7,034 bases of DNA, from assembly GCA_016208345.1 (NCBI GenBank), contig JACQYG010000340.1, positions 1-7,034 on the forward strand, read 5' to 3'. The notes under the pieces were generated by a model that made no database searches, had not been told where the DNA came from, and saw only the letters and a program-made list of their open reading frames with translations. A program made the translations under genes and the position numbers. Positions within the stretch are counted from its first letter, which is position 1. Every line of letters starts with the position of its first letter. The stretch is from Chloroflexota bacterium. Its GTDB lineage: Bacteria; Chloroflexota; DTOL01; JACQYG01. Below are positions 1 to 6,032 of the stretch, in pieces.

Positions 1-1420
1 GAACGGCAAGGGCCATTATCTTCACCAGATCAACGGCGGCCATGGCCATGCTCTGGGCAATAGACATGCCCTTGGGCGGCGCCATGATGATCATGCCCAG
101 GCGCAGACCGAAGGCGGCCACCAGCCCCGCTGCCGCCAGCTCAAAGATGCCGTGGGGCAAGACAAACGTAGCCAGGAATACCCAGGCGTTGTAGCCCGCC
201 TGGGCAGCCTCGCCGGCCAGAAAGCCAGCCATCATCGTAGGGAGCATGATCCACAAGATGGCGGCCGTCCCGAAGGAGAAGGCGGAGAGAGCCGACGCCA
301 ATAGCGAGGCTCTAAGATTGTGAAACAGGAGCCAGCCAATGGTGATGGCGGGGATCGTGTTCAGGGTTTTCCATTGCCCCAACGACCGGCCCAGCACCTG
401 GGCGGCCAGAGGGAAAGGATACCGATAGGAAAACCAGTAACCCAGAAGAGTCCCCACCGGCATGGCCAATAACACCAAGAATATCGGTACTCTATTTATG
501 GCCAACAACTGAGGAATGTCATGCCGGTACAAGCGCCACAGCGTCAGAGGCGGGGAAGTCACCTTCTCGAGCGCAGTCTCCTGGCGGGGGAGCCTCTGGG
601 CGAAGCGTAGCAGGGCACGCGCGATGGCTGGCAGGTTGATCTCCTCGCCCTCGCGGGAGAGGATTTCCTCGCGGTTGAAGATCCGAATCCCCATGCGGAT
701 GAAGATGATGGACACCACCAGCATCGCCAGCATGATCATCCAGAGAATGTCAATGTACCCGTGAAGGATACACCAGCTTTCGGCAGAGATGATGAAAGTC
801 ATGGGCAGGATGATGAAACTGGCCAGCAGATTGGCACCCCGGATGGACGAAGTGTGACTGGACACCACCACCGCCCCGGAGACCATCACCAGGGCCCCCA
901 GTGCCGACAATGCCATGACCAGGAACAAGGTGAAGGCCGACATCGAATAGCCGAGGATCAACTGGATGCCAAGGTAGAAGATCCCGATGGCCAGAACGCT
1001 GAGGGTCACCGGCGGAATGACGCTGGCCAACAGCTTGCCCAGATACAGCTCCAGATCAGACAAAGGCATGGCCAACAGTGCTTCCAGAGTATTACGTTCC
1101 TTCTCCCCTACGAAACTCTCCAGGGCAATCACCAGGGAGAATGACGTGGGGAAAAACCCGGTCATAAGGGCGCCAAAAGGCACCAGTCTCTGCAGTGTAT
1201 CCATGGCCACGTCCGTGGGCAGGCCCAGGCGATCCACGCCGATGCGCAGGCTGATCAACGTGAAAAAGGGAAAGCCGGGGGAGAGGCATAGCATGGGCAG
1301 CATGATCCGCCAGTCGGTGATGGCGTCCACGATCTCCCGGCGGGCCACAGCCAGAGGCAGGCGAGGGGAAAATCTCAATCTGGCGTTTATAAAGGCATTT
1401 TCCAGAGTATGGCTAGCTAT
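1..1420 (-). CDS. ABC-2 type permease fused to a SpoIIM (DUF95)-like domain, 3' end outside window
   Basis: Membrane half of an ABC exporter, paired with the ATPase gene just upstream. I translated the minus strand by hand: 473 codons stay open from 1420 to the left edge. Residues 1-255 look like an ABC-2/NatB permease: a hydrophobic segment near 40-60, then the family's conserved cytoplasmic motif around 101-130 (ESFVGEKERNTLEALLAMPL, then GK), then several membrane segments to about 245. A charged linker (about 248-300) leads into a second membrane part resembling SpoIIM/DUF95, with LLFHNLRAS near 364-372 and the diagnostic PHGIFEL at 422-428, followed by GLRLG. The frame is the same as the ATPase frame and begins after its stop. 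There is no ATG until residue 40; ATA at 1418-1420 lies 6 nt after AGGAGG and is the best-placed start, although TTG at codon 15 is possible. The substrate is unknown. The fusion is seen directly; an export role is inferred from the ABC-2 family. Confidence 0.85.
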   Translation of the reverse strand, partial: MASHTLENAFINARLRFSPRLPLAVARREIVDAITDWRIMLPMLCLSPGFPFFTLISLRIGVDRLGLPTDVAMDTLQRLVPFGALMTGFFPTSFSLVIALESFVGEKERNTLEALLAMPLSDLELYLGKLLASVIPPVTLSVLAIGIFYLGIQLILGYSMSAFTLFLVMALSALGALVMVSGAVVVSSHTSSIRGANLLASFIILPMTFIISAESWCILHGYIDILWMIMLAMLVVSIIFIRMGIRIFNREEILSREGEEINLPAIARALLRFAQRLPRQETALEKVTSPPLTLWRLYRHDIPQLLAINRVPIFLVLLAMPVGTLLGYWFSYRYPFPLAAQVLGRSLGQWKTLNTIPAITIGWLLFHNLRASLLASALSAFSFGTAAILWIMLPTMMAGFLAGEAAQAGYNAWVFLATFVLPHGIFELAAAGLVAAFGLRLGMIIMAPPKGMSIAQSMAMAAVDLVKIMALAV

Positions 1421-1426
1421 GGCGGA

Positions 1427-1432
1427 CCTCCT
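1427..1432 (-). promoter_or_regulatory. Shine-Dalgarno AGGAGG of the permease gene
   Basis: A perfect AGGAGG on the minus strand lies immediately after the ATPase stop codon (TGA, 1438-1436). It is 6 nt upstream of ATA at 1420-1418, where a start codon would be expected. No ATG, GTG or TTG lies at normal spacing, so this site is the main argument for an unusual ATA start, or for an ATG that has mutated or been misread. Confidence 0.65.
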
Positions 1433-1435
1433 GGC

Positions 1436-2362
1436 TCAAGACGAGCCGGATGACGAGTTCTCCACGATTCTCAGATACACCGATTCCAGGCTATACGGCA
1501 CCTCGCTCAGGGAGACCACCTCCGCGCCGGCTTCCACCAGCCGCTGAAGCAACAAAGGGTTTTGCTTCTGCGGCTCCAGGGAACGAAAACAAACCCTGTC
1601 GCCCTGCCGGCTTTCCAGTTTTACCAGCCCTTGGATGATGGGAAGGTAGCCATCCAGTGACACCATCTGCAGCTCGTAGAGCGGTGGCCCCAGGAGCTTT
1701 TTCCTGAGTTCTTCGGGAGAGCCAAAAGCCACGATCTGACCTTCCTTGATCACCGCCATCTTGTCCGCCAGGGCCTCGGCCTCAGCCAGGTTATGGGTGC
1801 AGACCACAGCGGTGTGGCCGGCACGGCCCAGGCTCACGATGTAATCCCTCACCAGCTTGGCGCCGGCGGGATCCAGGGCGGAGGTGGGCTCATCCAGGTA
1901 CAAGACCCTGGGATTATGGATCAAGGCTCGGCTCAGAGCCATTTTCTGGCGCATCCCCTTGGAGAAGTGGCCCAGGGCCAGGTGCCGATATTCCCAGAGA
2001 CCGAAGAGAGTAAGCAGTTCGCGGCTGCGCTCCAGGCGCAGGCTCGGGGGTACACCCTCCAGTTCGCCGAAAAAATCGAGGTAGGCCAGGGGTTTCATGC
2101 GACTATAGAGGCCAGGCAGCTCGGTGAGCATGCCCACGAAATGGCGCACCTCCCGTGCCTCGGCCACCACGTCCATGCCACCCACCCTGGCGCTCCCGGA
2201 AGTGGGTTGCAGGATGCTGGCCAGCATCCTCACCGTGGTGGTCTTGCCTGCCCCGTTGGGGCCCAGGAGGGCCAGGATCTCCCCCTCGCCGACGCGGAAG
2301 GAGACGCCTTTGACCGCGGTGAAGTCGCCAAACCGCTTGGTTAGACCATTGACCTCGATCAC
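1436..2362 (-). CDS. ABC-2 exporter ATP-binding protein (NatA-like)
   Basis: Cytoplasmic ATPase that would power the permease encoded just downstream. The 308 residues hold a complete nucleotide-binding domain. Walker A is GPNGAGKT (34-41, with Lys40). The Q-loop region reads MLTELPGLYSRM (78-89), a variant common in ABC-2 exporters in which glutamate replaces the usual glutamine. The signature is FSKGM (133-137). Walker B is VLYLDEP (153-159) with catalytic Glu158, followed by the D-loop SALDP, and the switch histidine is His190 in CTHN. Residues from about 220 to the end form the extra C-terminal domain typical of drug, sodium or polymer exporters of this class. The start is GTG at 2362; the ribosome site is weak. 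The gene begins 40 nt after tatA and ends 15 nt before the proposed permease start, so the three are probably cotranscribed. The exported substrate cannot be told from the sequence. Confidence 0.93.
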   Translation of the reverse strand: MIEVNGLTKRFGDFTAVKGVSFRVGEGEILALLGPNGAGKTTTVRMLASILQPTSGSARVGGMDVVAEAREVRHFVGMLTELPGLYSRMKPLAYLDFFGELEGVPPSLRLERSRELLTLFGLWEYRHLALGHFSKGMRQKMALSRALIHNPRVLYLDEPTSALDPAGAKLVRDYIVSLGRAGHTAVVCTHNLAEAEALADKMAVIKEGQIVAFGSPEELRKKLLGPPLYELQMVSLDGYLPIIQGLVKLESRQGDRVCFRSLEPQKQNPLLLQRLVEAGAEVVSLSEVPYSLESVYLRIVENSSSGSS

Positions 2363-2402
2363 AGGTTCAACCCACTATTTGTTTTGCTGCGAATTCCATT
2401 CC

Positions 2403-2717
2403 TCATCCCGCCAGAGGCTTTTCCCCAAAAGACCCGCTGTCTTCTTCTAGCCCCCCTTGTTTTTCGCTTCCCTCGCTTTGCTCCATGTTCTTTGCTTCTT
2501 CAGTAAAAGATGCTGCCTGTTGACTGCTACCTGGTTTCTGCTCGGCCTCCGGGTAGAGCTCTTTAGTGAACTCCTGGGTCAAATCGTCGGAGGCCTTCTT
2601 AAACTCGCGCAGCGTCTTCCCCAGGGCATTGCCGATCTCAGGGAGCTTGGCCGGGCCGAAGATGATCAGGGCCACGATCAGGATCAGGATCAGCTCCATC
2701 GGGCCGATATTGAACAT
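2403..2717 (-). CDS. tatA: Twin-arginine translocase subunit, TatA type
   Basis: Pore-forming component of the Tat pathway, which moves folded proteins across the inner membrane. The 104-residue protein has the TatA layout: a short N-terminal stretch, a single membrane helix (about 5-20), the FGP hinge followed by KLPEIG, and an amphipathic helix with [10 protein letters not shown] (about 33-44). A long hydrophilic, glutamate- and glutamine-rich tail follows, ending near PLAG. The [12 protein letters not shown] stretch resembles Bacillus-type TatA proteins more than E. coli TatB, although the two families are close and TatB cannot be fully excluded. No tatC is visible in the window. The gene lies 40 nt upstream of the ABC ATPase on the same strand and probably shares its transcript. 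A 9-bp tandem repeat and a long hairpin lie just upstream. Confidence 0.9.
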   Translation of the reverse strand: MFNIGPMELILILIVALIIFGPAKLPEIGNALGKTLREFKKASDDLTQEFTKELYPEAEQKPGSSQQAASFTEEAKNMEQSEGSEKQGGLEEDSGSFGEKPLAG

Positions 2718-2728
2718 CAGAAAGCGCC

Positions 2729-2746
2729 CTTTCTAGGCTTTCTAGG
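2729..2746. repeat. Tandem 9-bp repeat in the tatA leader
   Basis: CTTTCTAGG occurs twice back to back on the plus strand (2729-2737 and 2738-2746). On the coding strand of tatA this reads CCTAGAAAG twice, ending about a dozen bases before the tatA start, so the second copy overlaps the likely ribosome-binding region. It may be chance, slippage or a small regulatory site. Confidence 0.6.
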
Positions 2747-2751
2747 AACGG

Positions 2752-2784
2752 AGACTCCCGGTGTCTGCCAGACACCGGGAGTCT
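2752..2784 (-). terminator. Perfect 15-bp hairpin between the acetamidase-like gene and tatA
   Basis: Bases 2752-2766 (AGACTCCCGGTGTCT) are exactly complementary to 2770-2784 (AGACACCGGGAGTCT), with a GCC loop. The hairpin lies about 70 nt after the acetamidase stop and about 35 nt before tatA. It could terminate or process the acetamidase transcript. However, the minus-strand side continues with TCCG and not a run of T, and the plus-strand side has only TTT, so it is not a textbook intrinsic terminator. A dispersed palindromic element is an alternative. Confidence 0.55.
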
Positions 2785-2853
2785 TTCCGGCAAGACACCA
2801 AAACTCATCGCTGGGACAAATCGGATTAAATCCGGCCGTCCGGTTTTTCTCGG

Positions 2854-3504
2854 TTAAAGGCCGTACTGCTCTTTCACTAAGCTGGCGATGCCCAGCTTCT
2901 CCAACTGCTTTGCCGGGCAAAGCATGGAGATAGTCACCACTCCAGGCAGACGGCCGATCTCCACCGCGCCACTGATGGTAACGCGGTTCTTGACCTCGTC
3001 CACCGACATCTCCATGAGCCTGGCCATGCGCTCCAGGCCGTTGTCCGCCGCCTCGTTGAGGTTAGCTCCCGAGCCCACGACCTGGATGGGCAGGGCTTCC
3101 TCCAGGTAGGCTTGTTTGTATTCTAAAGCAAGCTTCCTGGCCTGACCCAACTCCGCCACGCTCACGGGCCTGGCCAGGAAGGGCAAGTCCTCGGCCGGCG
3201 GCAGCAGGATGGGGCCTTCGATGGTCAAGCCTTTGATCACGTGAACCTCCAGGGTAGCCTCCCCAGACACGTCTGTGGTATGGCCAGCGATCTCCCCATC
3301 TCCCTGCATGGCGTGCATATCTCCCACGTAGACTCCCCCGCCTTTGACCTTCACCGGGCAGATCAAGATGGCCCCCGCCCGTACCGAGTCGATGTCCAGG
3401 TGGCCATCAGTCCGATGCTCCAGCTTTTCTTTGGTTATCCCGTATTCATGTGGGGCATTGATCAAGAACTGGCCGAAGTCCCCAGCATTGTGGGAATCGG
3501 GCAT
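2854..3504 (-). CDS. Acetamidase/formamidase family protein, N-terminally truncated (probable pseudogene)
   Basis: Resembles the C-terminal part of FmdA/AmdA amidohydrolases, which hydrolyse formamide or acetamide to ammonia and the acid. The 216 residues from ATG 3504 contain MPDSHNAGDFG, HRTDGHLDIDSVRAGA, VYVGDMHAMQGDGEI and a C-terminal VVTISMLCPAKQLEKLG region, all family-like. Members I know of are roughly 300-400 residues, so a large N-terminal part is missing. Family-like sequence continues upstream of the ATG (THVIGNIGTTPAID, 3546-3505) until an in-frame TGA at 3549-3547; beyond it no matching sequence is seen in any frame. There is no good ribosome site before ATG 3504. A near-consensus promoter lies about 110 nt upstream, so the remnant may be transcribed. 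Probably a decayed gene, but a short functional form cannot be excluded. Catalytic activity is not predicted with confidence. Confidence 0.75.
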   Translation of the reverse strand: MPDSHNAGDFGQFLINAPHEYGITKEKLEHRTDGHLDIDSVRAGAILICPVKVKGGGVYVGDMHAMQGDGEIAGHTTDVSGEATLEVHVIKGLTIEGPILLPPAEDLPFLARPVSVAELGQARKLALEYKQAYLEEALPIQVVGSGANLNEAADNGLERMARLMEMSVDEVKNRVTISGAVEIGRLPGVVTISMLCPAKQLEKLGIASLVKEQYGL

Positions 3505-3610
3505 GTCGATGGCCGGCGTGGTTCCGATGTTGCCGATGACATGAGTTCATTCTGTGAACCCAGCTACAGTTCGCGGCCACAAAACAAAGGCATCCTTGCC
3601 CGATGGCCGA

Positions 3611-3640
3611 AGTATAGCACCCGGCCAGTGGCATTGTCAA
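3611..3640 (-). promoter_or_regulatory. Sigma-70-like promoter reading toward the acetamidase remnant
   Basis: On the minus strand a perfect -35 TTGACA (3640-3635) is followed after 18 nt by TATACT (3616-3611), which differs from the -10 consensus by one base. Transcription would start near 3604 and run into the acetamidase remnant. Confidence 0.65.
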
Positions 3641-3777
3641 ATAGAACGATCCCGGTGAAATGGGACTCTACGTTCAGAAACCAGGTTTCTCTCCACGCCG
3701 TCAGCCGTCGGCTCCAGATGGGGTTAGATCGAGCGCCCTGGCCAGCTTCTTTAACTGGTAAAGAACGCCGCCAGTGT

Positions 3778-3785
3778 GGTATAAT
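3778..3785 (+). promoter_or_regulatory. Extended -10 promoter of the sensor kinase operon
   Basis: A perfect TATAAT (3780-3785) is directly preceded by TGG, giving the extended -10 form TGnTATAAT. No convincing -35 is present at normal spacing, which extended -10 promoters tolerate. Transcription would start near 3792, about 35 nt before the kinase ATG. Confidence 0.6.
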
Positions 3786-3826
3786 GCGGGCGGAACCTGG
3801 AACAAACTCGGGGAACGCTACCTCCC

Positions 3827-5038
3827 ATGAGCGAGACCGCATCACAACTCGCCAAAGACGTTGCCCAACTGGAGAGTCTGCAGGCCGCCCTGACGCAGCG
3901 CAACCGTGAGCTTTCCGCCCTCTATGCCATCACCGCCGCAGTAAGCCAGTCCTTAGTCCTGCAAGAGACCCTGGACAACGCCATCGCTAAGGTCCTGGAG
4001 GTGCTGGGGCTTGATGCCGGCGAAATACGGTTGTTAGACAGCGGGACTCAAGAGCTGGTGTTGGGCAGCCACAAGGGACTCACCGCCGATTTCATCAGCC
4101 AGGAGAGGCAAATCAAGGTCGGGGACTGCCTGTGCGGCCAGGCAGCTCTCAGCGGAGAGACCATCGCCGCCAGCGATATTGCCCGGGACCTGCGCGCAGT
4201 AAAGCTGAACTGTCGGCGGGACGGTTTTCAATCCCTTGCCATCATCCCCCTGAAGAGCAAGGACAAGCTCCTGGGGACCATGAACCTGTTCTCTCGGGAC
4301 TCTCGAGCCTTCAGCCCCGACGAAAGGGGTCTCCTGGAAACCATTGGCCAGCAGATCGGCGTGGCCATTGAGAATACCCAACTCTACGACCGGGTTGAGC
4401 CGTTGGCCGTTTTAAGGGAGCGAGTTCGCTTGGCCCGAGAGATCCACGACGGCCTGGCCCAAGACCTGGGCTACCTTAGCCTGAAAACCAGGCAGATCGA
4501 GGAGCTCCTGCGAGCTCAGGACATCGCTGGCGCGCTTCGGGGGCTGGAGGAGGCCCGCCAGGTGATCAAGCAGGCCTACGATGATGCCCGCGAGTCCATA
4601 GACGGCCTGCGCATCCAGGTGGACTCTAACATTGGGCTGCCACGGCTCCTGGCGGACTATCTCGCTGACTTCAGCCGCCAAACCAACCTGCGTACCGACC
4701 TGACGGTGGAGGGTGATATCCAGCCATCACACCTGGCCCAGGTCGGGCTCTTGCGCATCGTGCAGGAAGGGCTAACGAACGTGCGCAAACATGCCCACGC
4801 CACGGAGGTGCGCGTGACCGTGAAGGGGGACTCAGGGGCCCTGGCCATCTCCATCCAGGATAACGGCCAGGGGTTTGACCTATCTAACCGGGACCCCGGC
4901 GACCGACGTCACCTGGGCTTGAGCATCATGCAAGAGCGAGCCCAGGACCTGGGCGGCAGTTTGATCATCCAGTCGGCCTCCGGTCAGGGGACGGTGCTCA
5001 CCGTGAACGTTCCTAACAAAGGAAAGAAGCAGGCATAG
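3827..5038 (+). CDS. Soluble GAF-domain sensor histidine kinase, HisKA_3 (NarX/DegS-like) class
   Basis: Senses an unknown signal and phosphorylates the response regulator encoded 2 nt downstream. The 403 residues begin with a short helical segment, then a GAF domain (about 36-180), a HisKA_3 dimerisation/phosphoacceptor region with RLAREIHDGLAQDLG and phospho-His207, and an HATPase_c domain (about 300-398). ATP-site motifs are visible: the N-box EGLTNVRKHA, DNGQGF, GLSIMQERA and GQGTVLTV. No membrane segment or signal peptide is seen, so the kinase should be cytoplasmic. The GAF domain carries three cysteines (Cys101, Cys103 in GDCLCG and Cys129 in NCRRDGF), which might sense redox state or bind a cofactor; this is inference. 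ATG 3827 is the first start after the promoter, but no good Shine-Dalgarno precedes it. Confidence 0.93.
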   Translation: MSETASQLAKDVAQLESLQAALTQRNRELSALYAITAAVSQSLVLQETLDNAIAKVLEVLGLDAGEIRLLDSGTQELVLGSHKGLTADFISQERQIKVGDCLCGQAALSGETIAASDIARDLRAVKLNCRRDGFQSLAIIPLKSKDKLLGTMNLFSRDSRAFSPDERGLLETIGQQIGVAIENTQLYDRVEPLAVLRERVRLAREIHDGLAQDLGYLSLKTRQIEELLRAQDIAGALRGLEEARQVIKQAYDDARESIDGLRIQVDSNIGLPRLLADYLADFSRQTNLRTDLTVEGDIQPSHLAQVGLLRIVQEGLTNVRKHAHATEVRVTVKGDSGALAISIQDNGQGFDLSNRDPGDRRHLGLSIMQERAQDLGGSLIIQSASGQGTVLTVNVPNKGKKQA

Positions 5039-5040
5039 CC

Positions 5041-5715
5041 GTGAACGCCATCAGAGTGCTCATCGCTGACGACCATACCCTGTTCCGCCAGGGCCTATCC
5101 AGCCTCTTGCAGCAGCAGAAAGGGCTCCAGGTGGTGGGTGAGGCGGTGGATGGCTGGGAGGCCCTGGCCAAGGCCCGGGAGCTGCAGCCCCACCTGGTGT
5201 TGATGGACGTCGCCATGCCTCGCTGTAACGGCCTGGAGGCCACCCGGCTGATCAAAAGGGACCTTCCCGACGTTAACATCATCATGTTGACCGTCTCCGA
5301 AAAAGATGAAGATCTCTTTGCCGCCATCAAAGCCGGTGCGAAGGGCTATTTGCTCAAGAATGCCGAGTTCGAGGAGCTGGTTCGAGCCATTGAAGCCGTG
5401 GCTGGAGGCGCGGCCGTGGTGTCACCCTCCATGGCCGTGAAGCTGCTCAACGAGTTCGCCGCAGTCGCGGCAAAGGACTCACCGCGGATCAGGGCGGAGG
5501 GCCCAGCCCTCACCGAGCGCGAAACCGAGGTCTTGCAGTTGCTGGCCAAAGGCGCCACCAACAAGGAGATAGCCAACACCCTGGTCATTGCCGAGAATAC
5601 GGTCAAAACCCATTTGCGCAACATCCTGGATAAGCTTCACCTGCATAACCGCATCCAGGCTGCGGCCTATGCCATCCGCGAAGGGCTGGCACCGGAGGGG
5701 CCGCCCACCGCATGA
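5041..5715 (+). CDS. NarL/FixJ family response regulator
   Basis: DNA-binding output partner of the adjacent kinase. The 224 residues contain a receiver domain (about 4-120) with the acidic pair Asp10/Asp11, phosphoacceptor Asp56 in LVLMDVAMP, switch Thr84 in IMLTVS and Lys106 in GYLLK. A LuxR-type helix-turn-helix follows (about 155-215), with LTERETEVLQLLAKG, NKEIANTL and ENTVKTHLRNI. The start is GTG, 2 nt after the kinase stop, so translation is probably coupled. The 3' end lies just before a strong intrinsic terminator, making a two-gene operon. Target promoters are unknown; the downstream ferritin-like genes are a candidate only by position. Confidence 0.95.
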   Translation: MNAIRVLIADDHTLFRQGLSSLLQQQKGLQVVGEAVDGWEALAKARELQPHLVLMDVAMPRCNGLEATRLIKRDLPDVNIIMLTVSEKDEDLFAAIKAGAKGYLLKNAEFEELVRAIEAVAGGAAVVSPSMAVKLLNEFAAVAAKDSPRIRAEGPALTERETEVLQLLAKGATNKEIANTLVIAENTVKTHLRNILDKLHLHNRIQAAAYAIREGLAPEGPPTA

Positions 5716-5738
5716 GCTAATCAACTGGGATTAGCCCT
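5716..5738 (+). repeat. Inverted repeat just after the response regulator stop
   Basis: GCTAATC (5716-5722) and GATTAGC (5729-5735) are perfectly complementary, with a 6-nt loop. The right arm extends into TAGCCCT (5732-5738), which can instead pair with AGGGCTA (5759-5765), the left side of the terminator hairpin. Confidence 0.6.
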
Positions 5739-5758
5739 CTATTCCAGAGCCATCCTAA

Positions 5759-5787
5759 AGGGCTATTACAAAATAGTCCTCTTTTTT
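5759..5787 (+). terminator. Rho-independent terminator after the two-component operon
   Basis: AGGGCTATT (5759-5767) pairs with AATAGTCCT (5772-5780), giving nine pairs with one G-T wobble and an ACAA loop. After one C there are six T's (5782-5787). This is the clearest intrinsic terminator in the window and separates the two-component operon from the diiron-protein operon. Confidence 0.8.
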
Positions 5788-5812
5788 CGCCAAAATACCT
5801 TGCCCGATGCTT

Positions 5813-5839
5813 TTGTTTCCTGGACTCAAGGTGTAAGAT
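5813..5839 (+). promoter_or_regulatory. Possible promoter for the diiron-protein operon
   Basis: TAAGAT (5834-5839) resembles a -10 box. The nearest -35-like element is TTGTTT (5813-5818), with a short 15-nt spacer. It is a weak match, but a promoter is needed between the terminator at 5787 and the genes downstream, and nothing better was seen. Confidence 0.3.
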
Positions 5840-5884
5840 AGAGGCCAAAGCGTATTGCCATGAGGGCATTAAAGGAGAATGACC

Positions 5885-6031
5885 ATGGCCGAGCCGGTCT
5901 ACAAGCTGCAGGAATCGGCCATTTGCCCATGCCATGCACGTGACCAGGGAGATCAAGGAACTCTTGCTTCGATATCCAGGCTAGTGCCTTTCTCTACCAG
6001 TAAAGAAAGTGCATCGAAAGGAGGTGACTGA
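5885..6031 (+). CDS. Hypothetical small ORF (48 codons), possibly frameshifted
   Basis: Not recognised. ATG 5885 has a good ribosome site (AAAGGAG, 5871-5877, 7-nt gap). The frame starts MAEPVYKLQESAI and continues through ICPCHARD to a TGA at 6029-6031, one base before the ATG of the ferritin-like gene. From about residue 12 the sequence looks less protein-like. A one-base shift near 5920 would instead give FAHAMHVTREIKELLLRYPG, ending at TAG 5982-5984, an amphipathic helical segment that looks like a more natural continuation. So this is either a short leader peptide coupled to the next gene, or a small gene of about 32 codons broken by an indel or sequencing error. No function is proposed. 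Confidence 0.35.
   Translation: MAEPVYKLQESAICPCHARDQGDQGTLASISRLVPFSTSKESASKGGD
6018..6027 (+). promoter_or_regulatory. Near-perfect ribosome-binding site fixing the start of the ferritin-like gene
   Basis: AAGGAGGTGA (6018-6027) closely matches the anti-Shine-Dalgarno complement and lies 5 nt before ATG 6033. This favours ATG 6033 over the in-frame GTG at 6009, which would place the ribosome site inside the coding sequence. Confidence 0.85.
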
Positions 6032-6032
6032 A

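Larger units (their letters stand above)
3505..3826. other. Divergent intergenic region
   Basis: This 322-nt gap separates the minus-strand acetamidase remnant from the plus-strand sensor kinase. It contains 14 codons of apparent acetamidase coding sequence (3505-3546), an in-frame TGA, a strong minus-strand promoter (3611-3640) and a plus-strand extended -10 promoter (3780-3785). Reading frames crossing the region on either strand show no recognisable domain. Confidence 0.6.

Noticed and set aside
1793..2344. Long plus-strand open frame opposite the ABC ATPase
   Set aside because: It is the antisense of a gene with every ABC motif. The translation has no recognisable domain and no convincing ribosome site.
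2831..2847. CCGG-CCGT-CCGG followed by five T's on the plus strand, considered as a terminator
   Set aside because: Only a 4-bp stem, and no plus-strand gene ends before it.
2457..2933. Plus-strand open frame opposite tatA
   Set aside because: Its first part is antisense to a clear TatA protein and the rest crosses the hairpin region. No family resemblance.
3564..3845. Minus-strand frame containing ESHFTGIVLFDNATGRVLYFG, considered as the lost acetamidase N-terminus
   Set aside because: It does not match the acetamidase N-terminal region as I know it, spans the strong promoter, and ends without joining the downstream frame. Probably chance.
3241..3909. Long plus-strand open frame ending inside the sensor kinase gene
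   Set aside because: Antisense to the acetamidase remnant, then overlaps the kinase out of frame. No domain seen.
6009..6032. GTG 6009 as the start of the ferritin-like gene
   Set aside because: The near-perfect ribosome site at 6018-6027 lies within this extension and is ideally spaced for ATG 6033.
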